NCBI RefSeq assembly: GCF_014635325.1 | Contig: NZ_BMCT01000001.1 | Span: forward strand, 62,001 to 126,000 | Length of the DNA: 64,000 nucleotides | Direction of reading: 5' to 3' | Origin: Azorhizobium oxalatiphilum | Lineage (GTDB): Bacteria; Pseudomonadota; Alphaproteobacteria; Rhizobiales; Xanthobacteraceae | Shown: positions 19,683 through 27,653 of the stretch, piece after piece | Layout of the letters: each line of letters opens with the position of its first letter | How positions within the stretch are numbered: position 1 is the stretch's first letter | Made by a program: the position numbers and the translations under genes | The notes under the pieces: model-generated | Told to the model about the DNA's origin: nothing | What the model saw: only the letters and a program-made list of their open reading frames with translations | Database searches by the model: none

Positions 19683-20801
19683 TCAGAACCGGTTGCGCCG
19701 CTGCGGCGGATCCTTGTCGCGACCTTCGCCGCGGGCGGGGTGCTGGACGATGACGCCCGCCCATTCGAGGCCACGGTAGGTCTCGTAGCCGGGGGTGAGG
19801 TGGAAGGCGATGGTGCGTCCGTCGGGCAGATGGTCGATGCCGCTGCGCCGGTGCTTGGCGTTCAGGTCGACGATCTCGGTGAATTCGCCGCGCCGGTCGG
19901 AGGAGGAGAGGATGCGTCCGCGCGCATCCACCAGCATCACGCGGGAGCGCTCGGCCTCGTCGGGCGAGAGGCGGATGCCCTCCACCACGGCGCGGGCCTG
20001 CGGCTCCCAGTCGAAATGGATGCCCAGCACGCCGATGGGCTTGCCGCGCAGGGCGCCGCCCTCGCGCACGGCGGCGGCATAGGTGGCCACGGGCGCGTGA
20101 CGCAGGGCCTGGCAGGGCATCACGTCCGCCACCGCATAATCATCGCCGGAGGCGGAGTTCAGCGCCTCGCGGAACCAGCTTTCGTGCGAGACATCGAGCC
20201 CGCGCAGGCCGGGATAGCGATCGCTGCGGCCGTGCGCCACCACCCGCCCGTCGGGTGAGCAGAACCACAGGTCGAGATAGACGGTGTAGGCGGACAGGAT
20301 CACGCCGAGCCGCCTCTCGGCCTCCGCGACCACCTCCTGCGTGGGCTCGCCGCCGCACGCCACCACGGCGGCGTCGGTGGCCCACCAGCGCACGTCGCAG
20401 GTGCGCTCATAGAGGTTGCGGTCCACGATCTCGATGCCGTTGAGGCACAGATCAACAAGGCGCTGGCCGCGCACGTCCTGCGCCATGCGGCGGCCGACGG
20501 CGCGCAATTCGTCCAGGGCACTGCGCAGCTCGGTTTCCATATCGGACGCCAGGCGCCCGATTTCCGCGCTCACCGCCTTGACCTCCTCGGCCACCACGGC
20601 GAAGCCGCGCCCGGCATCGCCCGCGCGGGCGGCCTCGATGGTGGCGTTGAGGGCGAGCATGCGCGTCTGGCCGGTGATGGCCTGAATGGCGCGTGCCTTG
20701 CCGGCGGCCACCACGGCGGAGTGATCCGCCAGTTCGATGACGCGTTCGGGCGTGTCGGAGGAGACGGTCTGCTTGAGCAGCGTATCAAAAGTGCCATGCA
20801 T
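19683..20801 (-). CDS. soluble chemoreceptor: N-terminal MCP signalling hairpin, C-terminal Cache-like sensor
   Basis: 372 residues with no membrane segment. Residues about 25-90 contain the conserved methyl-accepting hairpin tip ([33 protein letters not shown]). A Cache-like ligand domain follows ([82 protein letters not shown]). In most receptors the sensor precedes the signalling domain, so this order is inverted. It lacks a HAMP domain and has a short signalling hairpin, so it may be a cytoplasmic receptor for an internal signal. No other che genes are nearby. Confidence 0.85.
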   Translation of the reverse strand: MHGTFDTLLKQTVSSDTPERVIELADHSAVVAAGKARAIQAITGQTRMLALNATIEAARAGDAGRGFAVVAEEVKAVSAEIGRLASDMETELRSALDELRAVGRRMAQDVRGQRLVDLCLNGIEIVDRNLYERTCDVRWWATDAAVVACGGEPTQEVVAEAERRLGVILSAYTVYLDLWFCSPDGRVVAHGRSDRYPGLRGLDVSHESWFREALNSASGDDYAVADVMPCQALRHAPVATYAAAVREGGALRGKPIGVLGIHFDWEPQARAVVEGIRLSPDEAERSRVMLVDARGRILSSSDRRGEFTEIVDLNAKHRRSGIDHLPDGRTIAFHLTPGYETYRGLEWAGVIVQHPARGEGRDKDPPQRRNRF

Positions 20802-21524
20802 CGCGGAATATCCATCCCTGCTCCGGAGCGCGTCGGGCTTCGATTGCTGCGCAATCCAAGCCGGGAGACGGTCTCCACCTGAGTTTCAGAGGCAGCTTCA
20901 GGAAACGGATCGATGCACTTCGCAGTGCCGCAATCCGCTTCCGATCCCACCTCTAGGATCCGGACACTCCTTGGCGTGGGCAAAGCGGTCGGACGTGTGT
21001 GCGCCCGACCGCACTGCCGAATTTCCAATCCCGTGGCGCGGACTTTTCACCGGCTGGCGCACGGCGTGTCCGCTTATGTGTGAGTTAGGACCGGAGGTAA
21101 AAACACCTCCGTGCCCCGAGGGTCGGCTGAACCGAACACCTCGACAAAGCTGCGTCATCTCCCCCCGGAGGCGAAAGCGGCGCCAAAAATATGCGAAGTC
21201 CTTTCCAGACTAGGCTGGAAAGGCCGAAATAAACCCCGCTGAAACCGGAATTTGGAATCCCTGCCGCAGCGGATGTCTGATTATTCAGCTGCGCTCAGGC
21301 AAAAATCAATAAGCCGTTATTACAAAACTTCAGAATCTTATGCGGTGCGGCAAAGCTTACGGAAAAGCGTTGGTTTTCCGGCGCTTTGCATTGCTAGCAA
21401 ATTAAATCGCTGAACGAGTGGTGTGTTTATCGTACCTCCATACAGCTTGGCGGTGGCGGTTCGAGGGTAGAGATTACGTCACGCTGACGTATGGCTTGCG
21501 GTCAAGATTACGTCTTGGAGGCGT
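20802..21524. other. 723-bp noncoding region, partly AT-rich, with several dyads
   Basis: No gene is supported. It holds a partial copy of repeat family 3 (20827-20880) and a stem with arms CGGAGGT/ACCTCCG (21092-21111). It also holds a stem with arms CCTTTCCAG/CTGGAAAGG (21200-21223) and a clearly AT-richer block (about 21280-21420). Last comes a perfect palindrome with arms TACGTCA/TGACGTA (21475-21491), beside a direct repeat AGATTACGTC (21471 and 21505). Confidence 0.5.
20827..20880. repeat. partial copy of repeat family 3
   Basis: Contains GGCTTCGATTGCTGCGCAAT and CCAAGCC, matching the core of the longer copies at 24002-24104 and 44151-44254 with a few changes. The distal half of the element is missing. 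Confidence 0.6.
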
Positions 21525-22434
21525 CTACGGGCGGCTGGCGGGCGCGGCCATGGCGGCGGTTTCCGCGCTGTCCGTCTCGCGCGTGAGCCAGGTGCGGAAG
21601 GCGGCCATGGCCGGGCTCTCGGGCCGCGTGTTGAGCCGGGTGAGCCAGTAGCATCCCGCATCGATGGCCAGCGCAAACGGCTGCACCAGCCGCTCGGCGG
21701 CAAGCTCGGCGGTGAACATGGGCACGGGCAGCAGCGCCACGCCGAGCCCGGCGGCGGCCGCCCCCGCCATCAGGGTTGAACTGTCGAACACCGGCCCGCG
21801 CAGCGGCGGGGCGGGGACACCGGCGGCGGCGAACCAGCGTTCCCATTCCTCCGCCCGGTAGGAGCGCAGCAGCGGCAAGGCGGCGAGATCGGCGGGGCGC
21901 GCCAGCCCCGCCGCCAGCGCCGGGGCGCACAGCGGGGCCAGCGGCGCGGCGAGGAGCGGCGTTGCCGCCACGCCGTGCCAGGCGCCGTCGCCGAAGCGGA
22001 TGGCGCAGTCGAGCCCTTCGCCCGCCAGATCCACCTTGTTGTTATTGGTGCGCACCCTGAGATCCACGCCCGGATGGGCGGCGGAAAAGGCGGGAAGGCG
22101 CGGCAGCAGCCAGCCGAGCGCGAAGGTGCCGACCACGCCGACCGTCAGGGCCTCGCGCAGCCGCCCGTCCATGAACTGGTCCAGCGTGGCGCCGATGCGG
22201 TCGAACGCCTCGCGCACCAGCGGCATCAGGGCCGCGCCCTCGTCGGTGAGCGCCAGTCCGCGCGGCAGGCGGCGGAACAGGGGGGGCGCCGAGCCGCGTC
22301 TCCAGCGCCTTGATCTGGTGGCTCACGGCGGCCTGCCCCACGCACAGCTCCATGGCGGCGCGGGTGATGTTGAGATGCCGCGCGGCGGCCTCGAAGGCGC
22401 GCAGGGCATTGAGCGGAAGCTGGGGACGGTCCAT
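21525..22434 (-). pseudogene. ampR: AmpR-type LysR regulator of the adjacent beta-lactamase, frameshifted
   Basis: The N-terminal helix-turn-helix (MDRPQLPLNALRAFEAAARHLNITRAAMELCVGQAAVSHQIKALETRLGA) reads in one frame. After a run of seven C (plus-strand G7 at 22280-22286), the continuation LFRRLPRGLALTDEGAALMPLVREAFDRIGATLDQF and the whole effector domain read in another frame. Removing one C restores an uninterrupted protein of about 300 residues that matches AmpR (RPYLPLNALRAFEASARHLSFTRAA pattern). It is divergent from the class A beta-lactamase. Either the gene is inactive or phase-variable, or the extra base is a sequencing error. Confidence 0.85.
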
Positions 22435-22536
22435 GTCAGAGCCATTAGATCAATTCATGCCAGCGTCGAGATATCATTGTTTGTGGGGCGGCGCGCGCTT
22501 GGGCATCGTCCGGCCGCGAAACAGGAGGATGTCGTG
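22435..22536. promoter_or_regulatory. ampR-bla divergent promoter region
   Basis: A 102-bp region, AT-richer than its flanks (AGATCAATTC, GATATCATTGTTTG). It should contain the AmpR operator and both promoters. ACAGGAGGAT serves as ribosome-binding site for the beta-lactamase. No exact operator could be assigned by eye. Confidence 0.4.
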
Positions 22537-23445
22537 ATGCTTTCCCGCCGCCGGATGATGTTGACCCTTGCCGCCGCCAGCGCGGCGCCCCTGGCTTCGT
22601 TTTCCCTGTCGGGCCGTGCTCTGGCGCTTGAGCCGGCAAAGCCCTTCGGTGGCTCCGCGCTGGCCGAGGGCATCACCGCGCTGGAGGCGAAGAGCGGCGG
22701 CAGGCTGGGCGTGGCGGTGCGGGACACGGGCAATGGCGCCCGCTTCGCCCATCGCGGCGGGACGCGCTTTCCCATGTGCAGCACCTTCAAATTTCTATTG
22801 GCTGCCGCCGTTCTGGAGCGCGTGGATGGAGGCAAGATGCAGCTCGCCACCCTGCTGCCCATCCGTCCGGTGGATGTGATCGACTATTCGCCCATGGTGG
22901 AGAAGAACGTGGGCACGGGCGCGAGCGTCGAGGCCCTTTGCGCGGCCACCATGACGCTGTCCGACAACGGCGCGGCCAATCTGCTGCTCGCCGCCATCGG
23001 TGGCCCGAAGGCCGTCACCGCCTTCGCCCGCAGGCTCGGCGATCCGGTGACGCGGCTCGACCGGACTGAGCCGGCACTCAACGTGGTGCCGCCCGGCGAG
23101 ACGCTGGACACCACCACGCCCGACGCCATGGCGGACGATCTGGAAAAGCTGGTGCTCGGCGATGGGCTGAAGGCCGGTTCGCGGGCGCTTCTCACGCAAT
23201 GGCTGCTGGATTGCAAGACCGGCGACAAGCGCCTGCGCGCGGGTCTGCCGTCCGGCTGGAAGGTGGGCGACAAGACCGGCACCGGGCCGAAGCGCACCGG
23301 CACCGCGAATGACATCGCCGTGCTCTGGCCGCCCGGTCGCGCGCCGCTGATCGTGACCAGCTACCTCACCGCGAGCAAGCTGGACGGCGCGGGCAACGAT
23401 GCCATCCATGCGGACGTGGCACGGCTGGTGGCGGGGGCGGTGTGA
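22537..23445 (+). CDS. class A beta-lactamase, Tat-exported
   Basis: 302 residues with a twin-arginine leader (MLSRRRMMLTLAAASAAPLASF...ALA). All class A motifs are present: S82-T-F-K85 (the S70xxK element, preceded by Cys as in CTX-M and KPC types), S142-D-N, E178-P-A-L-N (Glu166 element) and K246-T-G-T-G. The position equivalent to 238 is Gly, so the C69-C238 disulfide of carbapenemases is absent. It hydrolyses beta-lactams in the periplasm; the spectrum cannot be read from sequence. Divergent ampR-type regulator next to it. Confidence 0.95.
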   Translation: MLSRRRMMLTLAAASAAPLASFSLSGRALALEPAKPFGGSALAEGITALEAKSGGRLGVAVRDTGNGARFAHRGGTRFPMCSTFKFLLAAAVLERVDGGKMQLATLLPIRPVDVIDYSPMVEKNVGTGASVEALCAATMTLSDNGAANLLLAAIGGPKAVTAFARRLGDPVTRLDRTEPALNVVPPGETLDTTTPDAMADDLEKLVLGDGLKAGSRALLTQWLLDCKTGDKRLRAGLPSGWKVGDKTGTGPKRTGTANDIAVLWPPGRAPLIVTSYLTASKLDGAGNDAIHADVARLVAGAV

Positions 23446-23478
23446 GGGCGTTCGTGATCAAGGGAAGAGGCCGCGCCA

Positions 23479-23603
23479 TGCCCCCTCCCAACCCTCCCCC
23501 GCAAGCGGGAGAGGGCTTTCCCTGCTGAGAGTTCAAGCGTGGCGATGCGGTTGGCGCAACCGGCTCCCTCTCTTAGCTGCGGGGGAGGGATGGGGAGGGG
23601 GCA
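23479..23603. repeat. repeat family 1, paired inverted units
   Basis: Two opposed units of about 38 bp (TGCCCCCTCCC...AGCGGGAGAGGG and its inverse) flank about 50 bp. The same unit recurs at 29374-29490, 31907-31948 and 63102-63242. Confidence 0.8.
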
Positions 23604-23729
23604 GGCCGGGCGCAAGGCCGGGCGACTTCGTTGGCTCTGTGAACTATAGTTATCGGGCGATGAGGAGTTCTGGTGCGCGCGGCTGACCGTTCCTCCAACT
23701 GCTCGCAGCGCAGATGGAGGAGGACGACC

Positions 23730-24020
23730 ATGACTGAGCGTGCGATCAGAAGCGAGCCGACCACCCCTTGGGACATGGCCGATCACGTGGATACGCCGGA
23801 GGCGGTTGCGGCCTATCTGGAAGCGGCGTTCGAGGATGGCGAGCCGGCGGTGATCGCCACCGCGCTCGGCGCCATTGCCCGCTCGCGGGGCATGAGCGAG
23901 GTGGCCCGGCAGGCCGGTGTCACCCGCGAGGCGCTCTATAAGGCGCTCAGTCCGGATGGTGATCCACGCCTGTCCACCTTTCTCGGCGTGCTGAAGGCTT
24001 TAGAGCATGTTCGGCTTTGA
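23730..24020 (+). CDS. orphan addiction-module antidote protein (HigA-like), 3' end altered by a repeat
   Basis: 96 residues from MTERAIRSEPTTPWDMADHV, with GGAGGAGGAC upstream. The pattern TPEAVAAYLEAAFEDGEPAVIATALGAIARSRGMSEVARQAGVTREALYKALSPDGDPRLSTFLGVLKAL is typical of the 'putative addiction module antidote' family (helix-turn-helix). Members usually end KALGLRL plus a short tail. Here the last residues EHVRL and the stop are encoded by repeat family 3, which begins at 24002. No toxin gene is found on either side; a HigB/RelE-like partner would normally lie just upstream, where there is only repeat family 1. Confidence 0.8.
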   Translation: MTERAIRSEPTTPWDMADHVDTPEAVAAYLEAAFEDGEPAVIATALGAIARSRGMSEVARQAGVTREALYKALSPDGDPRLSTFLGVLKALEHVRL

Positions 24021-24104
24021 TTGCTCCGCAATCCAAGCCGAAAAACATTCTCTATCAATAAATTGGAGTGTTTCAGTGTTTCCATGAAACAATGAAACAC
24101 TCTG
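24002..24104. repeat. repeat family 3, full copy
   Basis: Starts TAGAGCATGTTCGGC, contains a dyad around GATTGCTCCGCAATC, and ends in a hairpin with arms GTGTTTC/GAAACAC. An inverted copy is at 44151-44254. Partial copies lie at 20827-20880 and 36928-36940. Confidence 0.8.
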
Positions 24105-24234
24105 GGGCTTCAGCTGACCGTTGCGCCGGAGCGGCCGGCGGCGTGACACTGGCGCGCGGGTGGGCGGCCCCGCGCGGCGTCAGTGGCAAAGGTGCGTGCG
24201 GTTCTGCGAAGGCAAACCTGTCAAACCGGCACGG

Positions 24235-24552
24235 TCAAAAGCACTCTTCTTCCAGCTTCTTCAGGTCGGCGAGCGCCTGCTCGTCGTCGTGGGTCTCGAA
24301 CAGGTCCACCATGTAATAGACGTGGGAGTGCAGTAGCAGCAGCTTGTCCTGGATGCTGGCGCCGCCGTCCACCGCCGCCTGCAGGCGGGCCTTGAAGCGG
24401 TCCCAGAAGGCGTTGCCGGTCTCGGGATTGTCGATATAGCGCGACAGATGGTCGAGCACGCGGGCCATGTTGCCCTCGAAATCGATGTCGAGGAAGGAGA
24501 CGTAGCGGTCGCCCGCAGGCGTGTTGGGCGCGGTGTTGAGGGTCGTGGTCAT
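24235..24552 (-). CDS. cowN: N2-fixation sustaining protein CowN
   Basis: 105 residues from [20 protein letters not shown]. The family signature is seen throughout: [43 protein letters not shown], then [35 protein letters not shown]. Family knowledge: CowN lets nitrogenase keep working in the presence of CO, probably by protecting it. The rcoM-like CO sensor lies directly upstream on the same strand. Recognition is from memory of the NPFWERF, HVYYxxELFExHxDxEAL and EEC patterns. It implies that the organism fixes nitrogen. Confidence 0.85.
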   Translation of the reverse strand: MTTTLNTAPNTPAGDRYVSFLDIDFEGNMARVLDHLSRYIDNPETGNAFWDRFKARLQAAVDGGASIQDKLLLLHSHVYYMVDLFETHDDEQALADLKKLEEECF

Positions 24553-24754
24553 GAAAAACCTGCCGTCGTCATGGGTCTGAAGCCGATCGCGAACAGATAT
24601 GTCCGGCCCGGCAGCCCCGGGCACCGGCCCGGTTTCCATGAGAGGGCCACGCGCGAGGGCTGGCCCGCAACGGCCCGTGCCCCACGCGCCCGGCGCCTGC
24701 ATGAGTGACATCTGGCCTGCGTGAATGGTCGGCGGCGCAGGCATGCAAAGGGCC

Positions 24755-25552
24755 TCACACCGCCAGCATGCGGCGCATCTCGGCAACCTTCGCCCGGCTG
24801 ACGGGCAGGCGGGTGCCGGCGGCATCCGCCATGCGCAGGTGCCAGCGCCCGTCGGCGCGCTCGGCGGCGCGCACGTGGCGGATGTTCACCACATGCCGCC
24901 GGTGCACCCGCAGGAAGCGGGCCGGATCGAGCCGCTGCTCAAGATCGGCCAGCGCACGCGGGCAGAAGGCGGTGAACTGCCGCGTGGCGGCTCGGGCGTA
25001 ATGACCTTCGGCGGAGAGGAACACCACGTCGTCCACGTCAATGAGGGTGGTGACGTCCCCGGTGCCGCGCATGACGGGCAGCTTCAGCAGCAGCGGCACC
25101 GCTTCGGGCTCGGGCGGCGGGGGCTCGCCCATCACCCGGTCGCCCAGCGTGTGGAACATCATGCAGAAGCCGCCGTCGCCCCCCTCCAGCCGCGCCACCT
25201 TGGCCACCAGACTGCCCATGGCGGTGGTGACAACGAGGGAGGCGGCGCCGTCCTCGGCTTTTTCGGCGCTGTCGATGAGGAAGGCGACTTTCGCGCGGGC
25301 GGCCTCGGGGTGGAGGGCGAGAATCTCGGTGCCGAACAGCGGTTCGCCGCGCTGGGCCAGCATGCGCCGGGCGAGCGGATTGGCGGCGCGGATGCGCCGG
25401 TCGGCATCGAGCAGGATGACGCCCACGGGGGTGCGCTGGAGCGTGTATTCGAACGGCAGCGGGGCTGCGGGCGGCGTCGTGCCGGCGGCGGCCGGCGCGG
25501 TGGGCTGCGGGGGCGCCGCCGGGCGCGGCGCGCAGATCGGCCTTGAGGTCAT
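24755..25552 (-). CDS. rcoM: CO-sensing PAS-LytTR regulator, RcoM-like
   Basis: 265 residues: a Pro/Ala-rich start, a PAS domain (about 35-150, [28 protein letters not shown]), then a LytTR DNA-binding domain (about 170-262, [20 protein letters not shown] ... [14 protein letters not shown]). Family knowledge: RcoM binds heme through His74 and Met104 and activates CO-responsive genes. His81 ([11 protein letters not shown]) and Met112 ([11 protein letters not shown]) here have nearly the same positions and spacing. It is upstream of cowN with a 202-bp gap, so cowN is the likely target. An alternative is a PAS-LytTR regulator for another signal. Confidence 0.82.
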   Translation of the reverse strand: MTSRPICAPRPAAPPQPTAPAAAGTTPPAAPLPFEYTLQRTPVGVILLDADRRIRAANPLARRMLAQRGEPLFGTEILALHPEAARAKVAFLIDSAEKAEDGAASLVVTTAMGSLVAKVARLEGGDGGFCMMFHTLGDRVMGEPPPPEPEAVPLLLKLPVMRGTGDVTTLIDVDDVVFLSAEGHYARAATRQFTAFCPRALADLEQRLDPARFLRVHRRHVVNIRHVRAAERADGRWHLRMADAAGTRLPVSRAKVAEMRRMLAV

Positions 25553-25892
25553 CTCGTCGAGATCATCGCGCCCGCGTCCCGCGGCCCGGACGGAGAGGGA
25601 TGCCGCGCGCGAAAGTCTAGGCTGCCCGCCCGTCCACCGGAACGGGCGGGCGCTACCTTAGAAAGGCCGGCGTTTCACGGGGCATGCGTGCGGTGGCGCG
25701 GGTTGTGGGGCGTGACGGCGCGCCGGTGCAAGGGCTGCGCGAAAAGGTCGCTGCCTGCTGGGCGGGAGCGGTTCAATCACTCGCCACTCGAAGTAGCTCA
25801 AATCACATCGGCTCATCCCCAATGCTTAATCATGTCAATGACCGATGAAAATGCTTTCCTCCTCTGCTGGAGCACTTCATGATCATCGGGCG
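25553..25892. other. 340-bp gap without a gene
   Basis: No convincing frame, repeat or hairpin is seen. The second half is AT-richer than its surroundings (AAATCACATCGG...AATGCTTAATCATGTCAATGACC) and may contain the promoter of the small gene at 25893. Confidence 0.4.
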
Positions 25893-26207
25893 ATGAAGAC
25901 CAGAGCACACTGGGTAGATCTGCCAACTCGCTCAGCGGTCTTAAGCAGGCTCGCTGATTTGGCGGATGGCAGCCTCTCACCCGGCGATGCAAGCACTTGG
26001 GCCGAAACGTGGCTCCTTGCCGATCAGACCCCGGGTGCGGTCGTGCAGATCAAGGACTGGCCTGTGTGGGAAGCATTGACGCGACTTGCAGGAGCCGACC
26101 TGCTGGCTGAACCCGGCTCCTACCTATATGGAGCTGACGATTTTAGGGACTGGCTTGAGCAACTAAAGAGCTCCCCGTTACCGCCCGGCTCATCAGTCGA
26201 GAGTTAA
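25893..26207 (+). CDS. hypothetical protein, acidic
   Basis: 104 residues from MKTRAHWVDLPTRSAVLSRL; an earlier in-frame ATG at 25845 is possible. It is acidic and Trp-rich (DASTWAETWLLADQT, IKDWPVWEALTRLAGADLL, DDFRDWLEQLKSS). It has no signal or membrane segment. Small acidic Trp-rich proteins of this kind are sometimes immunity proteins, but nothing nearby supports that. Lower GC than neighbouring genes. Function unknown. Confidence 0.55.
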   Translation: MKTRAHWVDLPTRSAVLSRLADLADGSLSPGDASTWAETWLLADQTPGAVVQIKDWPVWEALTRLAGADLLAEPGSYLYGADDFRDWLEQLKSSPLPPGSSVES

Positions 26208-26247
26208 TGAGTTTACGGTCAAAATTCTCCGCCCGCCTGGCGGCACC

Positions 26248-26281
26248 ACGTGGATCCCCGGAATAAGTCCGGGGATGACGG
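26248..26281. repeat. repeat family 2, single unit
   Basis: ACGTGGATCCCCGG, a short centre, then CCGGGGATGACGG. The same unit type (CGTCATGCCCGG...CATCCACG) occurs at 32001-32143, 44075-44108 and 54417-54528. Confidence 0.7.
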
Positions 26282-26370
26282 TTCATTTTCTGCATCGGTG
26301 ATCCGAGCGGACTGGCAGTCGGCCTTACGCCGCCCACGATGGGCTCCTCCAGCGTGAATACGCGGTTTAC

Positions 26371-26586
26371 CTACCCGCCCGTTCCGGGCTCATAGCGGAG
26401 AAGATCGCCCGGCTGGCAGTCCAGATACTGGCAGATCTTCTCCAGCGTCTCGAACCGCACGCCCTTCACCTTGCCTTGCTTGAGCAGGGAGAGGTTGGCC
26501 TCGGTGATCCCCACGTGCTCGGCCAAGTCCTTCGACTTGATGTTGCGCTCGGCGAGCATCACGCCGAGCCTGACCTTTATGGGCAT
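26371..26586 (-). CDS. small XRE/Cro-type regulator
   Basis: 71 residues forming one helix-turn-helix domain: MPIKVRLGVMLAERNIKSKDLAEHVGITEANLSLLKQGKVKGVRFETLEKICQYLDCQPGDLL. This YozG-type short regulator is commonly encoded directly after a DUF2975 membrane protein, as here (11-bp gap). It probably controls its own operon, perhaps through the palindrome at 27201-27217. Confidence 0.88.
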   Translation of the reverse strand: MPIKVRLGVMLAERNIKSKDLAEHVGITEANLSLLKQGKVKGVRFETLEKICQYLDCQPGDLLRYEPGTGG

Positions 26587-26597
26587 GGCGAAGGACC

Positions 26598-27158
26598 TCA
26601 GACGAACTGGCGGTTTTCGTCGGCGATCGCCGCTGCCTCGGCCATGATGGAGGCCATCACCGCCACGGTTCCGGCCAGCACGAGCGCCAGCAGCGTGTCC
26701 GAGCCCACATGGAGGGCCAGGGACCACGGTCCATTCCCCCTCTGCGCGCTGAGGAGCAGGGACAGGGCCGCCCCCGCCGCCGGCTTCAGCAGCGCGGCCG
26801 CGATTACGGCAAGGGCGAAGGTCCGCAGCCGCCGGATCGGCGTGGCGGAGAACACCGTGCCGGCGGCGAAGGCGCGGAAGCAGCGCCGCGCGCTCACCAG
26901 CCCGTAGATGAGGGCGCCGAGCGGGATCATCGACACGGCGAAGCCCAAGGCGCGGGCCGCCGGCCCCAGTTCCGCCCCGGCGTCGGCCGCGAGGCCGGCC
27001 TGCGCGAAGAGGGCGGGGGCGGGGGTCATGATCCAGTAGACGAGCATGCCGGCAGCCAGCAGCACCGCCGTTGCCGTGCACAGGGCGGCCATGGCGCGGC
27101 TCAGCCGGGCAAGGGCGGTCAGCCGGGGATGGTGTGCGGGCGCGGCAAGCGGCGGCAT
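26598..27158 (-). CDS. DUF2975 family membrane protein
   Basis: 186 residues with four predicted membrane segments near residues 20-40, 68-92, 105-130 and 145-172. The LIYGLVSARRCFRAFAAGTVFSATPIRRLRTFALAVIAAALLKP segment is typical of DUF2975. The ATG at 27158 has TGGAG upstream; an in-frame ATG at 27188 would add 10 residues. It is co-transcribed with the XRE gene. The pair is a recurring membrane-protein/regulator unit whose signal is unknown. Confidence 0.82.
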   Translation of the reverse strand: MPPLAAPAHHPRLTALARLSRAMAALCTATAVLLAAGMLVYWIMTPAPALFAQAGLAADAGAELGPAARALGFAVSMIPLGALIYGLVSARRCFRAFAAGTVFSATPIRRLRTFALAVIAAALLKPAAGAALSLLLSAQRGNGPWSLALHVGSDTLLALVLAGTVAVMASIMAEAAAIADENRQFV

Positions 27159-27200
27159 GGGTCTACTCCAGATGAGTTGTCGCCGCATAATGGCAAAAAA

Positions 27201-27217
27201 TTATCGTTTGACAATAA
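27201..27217. promoter_or_regulatory. AT-rich near-palindrome upstream of the DUF2975-XRE operon
   Basis: TTATCG and CAATAA flank TTTGA (one mismatch in the 6-bp arms) within an AT-rich block, 43 bp before the DUF2975 start. It is a plausible autoregulatory operator for the XRE protein. Confidence 0.45.
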
Positions 27218-27259
27218 AATATTTTCGCAGGACGGTTTGGGTGCCAAAGGAGGCCTGCC

Positions 27260-27643
27260 ATGTCCATCATCCCTCGCCGCCGACTGCCCGCCTGTGTTCT
27301 TGTTCTGTCGGGGGCCTTGTCCTCGGTTCTGCCCGTGGCCGCTGCGCCTTCCACCGCGCAGGGGCGGCTGTCCGTGGCGCAGGTCCAGCAGATGCTGGAC
27401 GGCGCTCCGGTCGATCGCGTGGCGCAGCAGGTGCTCGTCGCCTATCTGGCGGGCGTGGGGGAGACGGCCGGCGTGGTGGTGGACATGAGCCGGGCCGTCT
27501 GCCGGCAGCCGCTCAGCCTGTCGTCCTCGGATGTGCGCGAGGCCATCGATACGGCGGCCCGGCGCGACGACAGGGCCGAGGTGCCGGCAACGCCGCTGAT
27601 CGTGCGCGACATGCTCAGGCGCGCCGGCTGCCAGAAAGCGTGA
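27260..27643 (+). CDS. small exported protein of unknown function
   Basis: 127 residues preceded by a strong AAAGGAGG. The signal peptide is RRRLPACVLVLSGALSSVLPVAAAP. The mature part is helical (LSVAQVQQMLDGAPVDRVAQQVLVAYLAGVGETAGVVVD) with two Cys (CRQPL and RAGCQKA) that could form a disulfide. The pattern of a helical pair with conserved C-terminal Cys loosely resembles Rap1a/Tai-like periplasmic proteins, but I cannot confirm that. It is divergent from the DUF2975 gene. Confidence 0.7.
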   Translation: MSIIPRRRLPACVLVLSGALSSVLPVAAAPSTAQGRLSVAQVQQMLDGAPVDRVAQQVLVAYLAGVGETAGVVVDMSRAVCRQPLSLSSSDVREAIDTAARRDDRAEVPATPLIVRDMLRRAGCQKA

Positions 27644-27653
27644 GCGCGGCGCC

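Noticed and set aside
19258..19779. A 173-codon open frame after the FkbM gene
   Set aside because: Basic, Pro/Arg-rich translation without RBS or domain; overlaps the chemoreceptor 3' end in antisense.
20737..21213. A 158-codon frame running from the chemoreceptor start into the noncoding region
   Set aside because: No start signal, composition typical of a non-coding frame, and it crosses a repeat family 3 fragment.
23479..23603. Regularly repeated short units that might be a CRISPR array
   Set aside because: Only two inverted units, no direct repeats with equal spacers and no cas genes in the window.
17707..24104. Possible genomic island with integrase
   Set aside because: Composition and content look accessory, but there is no integrase, tRNA-adjacent att site or transposase, so no bounded mobile element can be drawn.
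24640..24690. Possible sigma-54 promoter before cowN (GGCACG ... TTGC on the minus strand)
   Set aside because: The distance between the GG and GC elements is 11 nt instead of the required 10.
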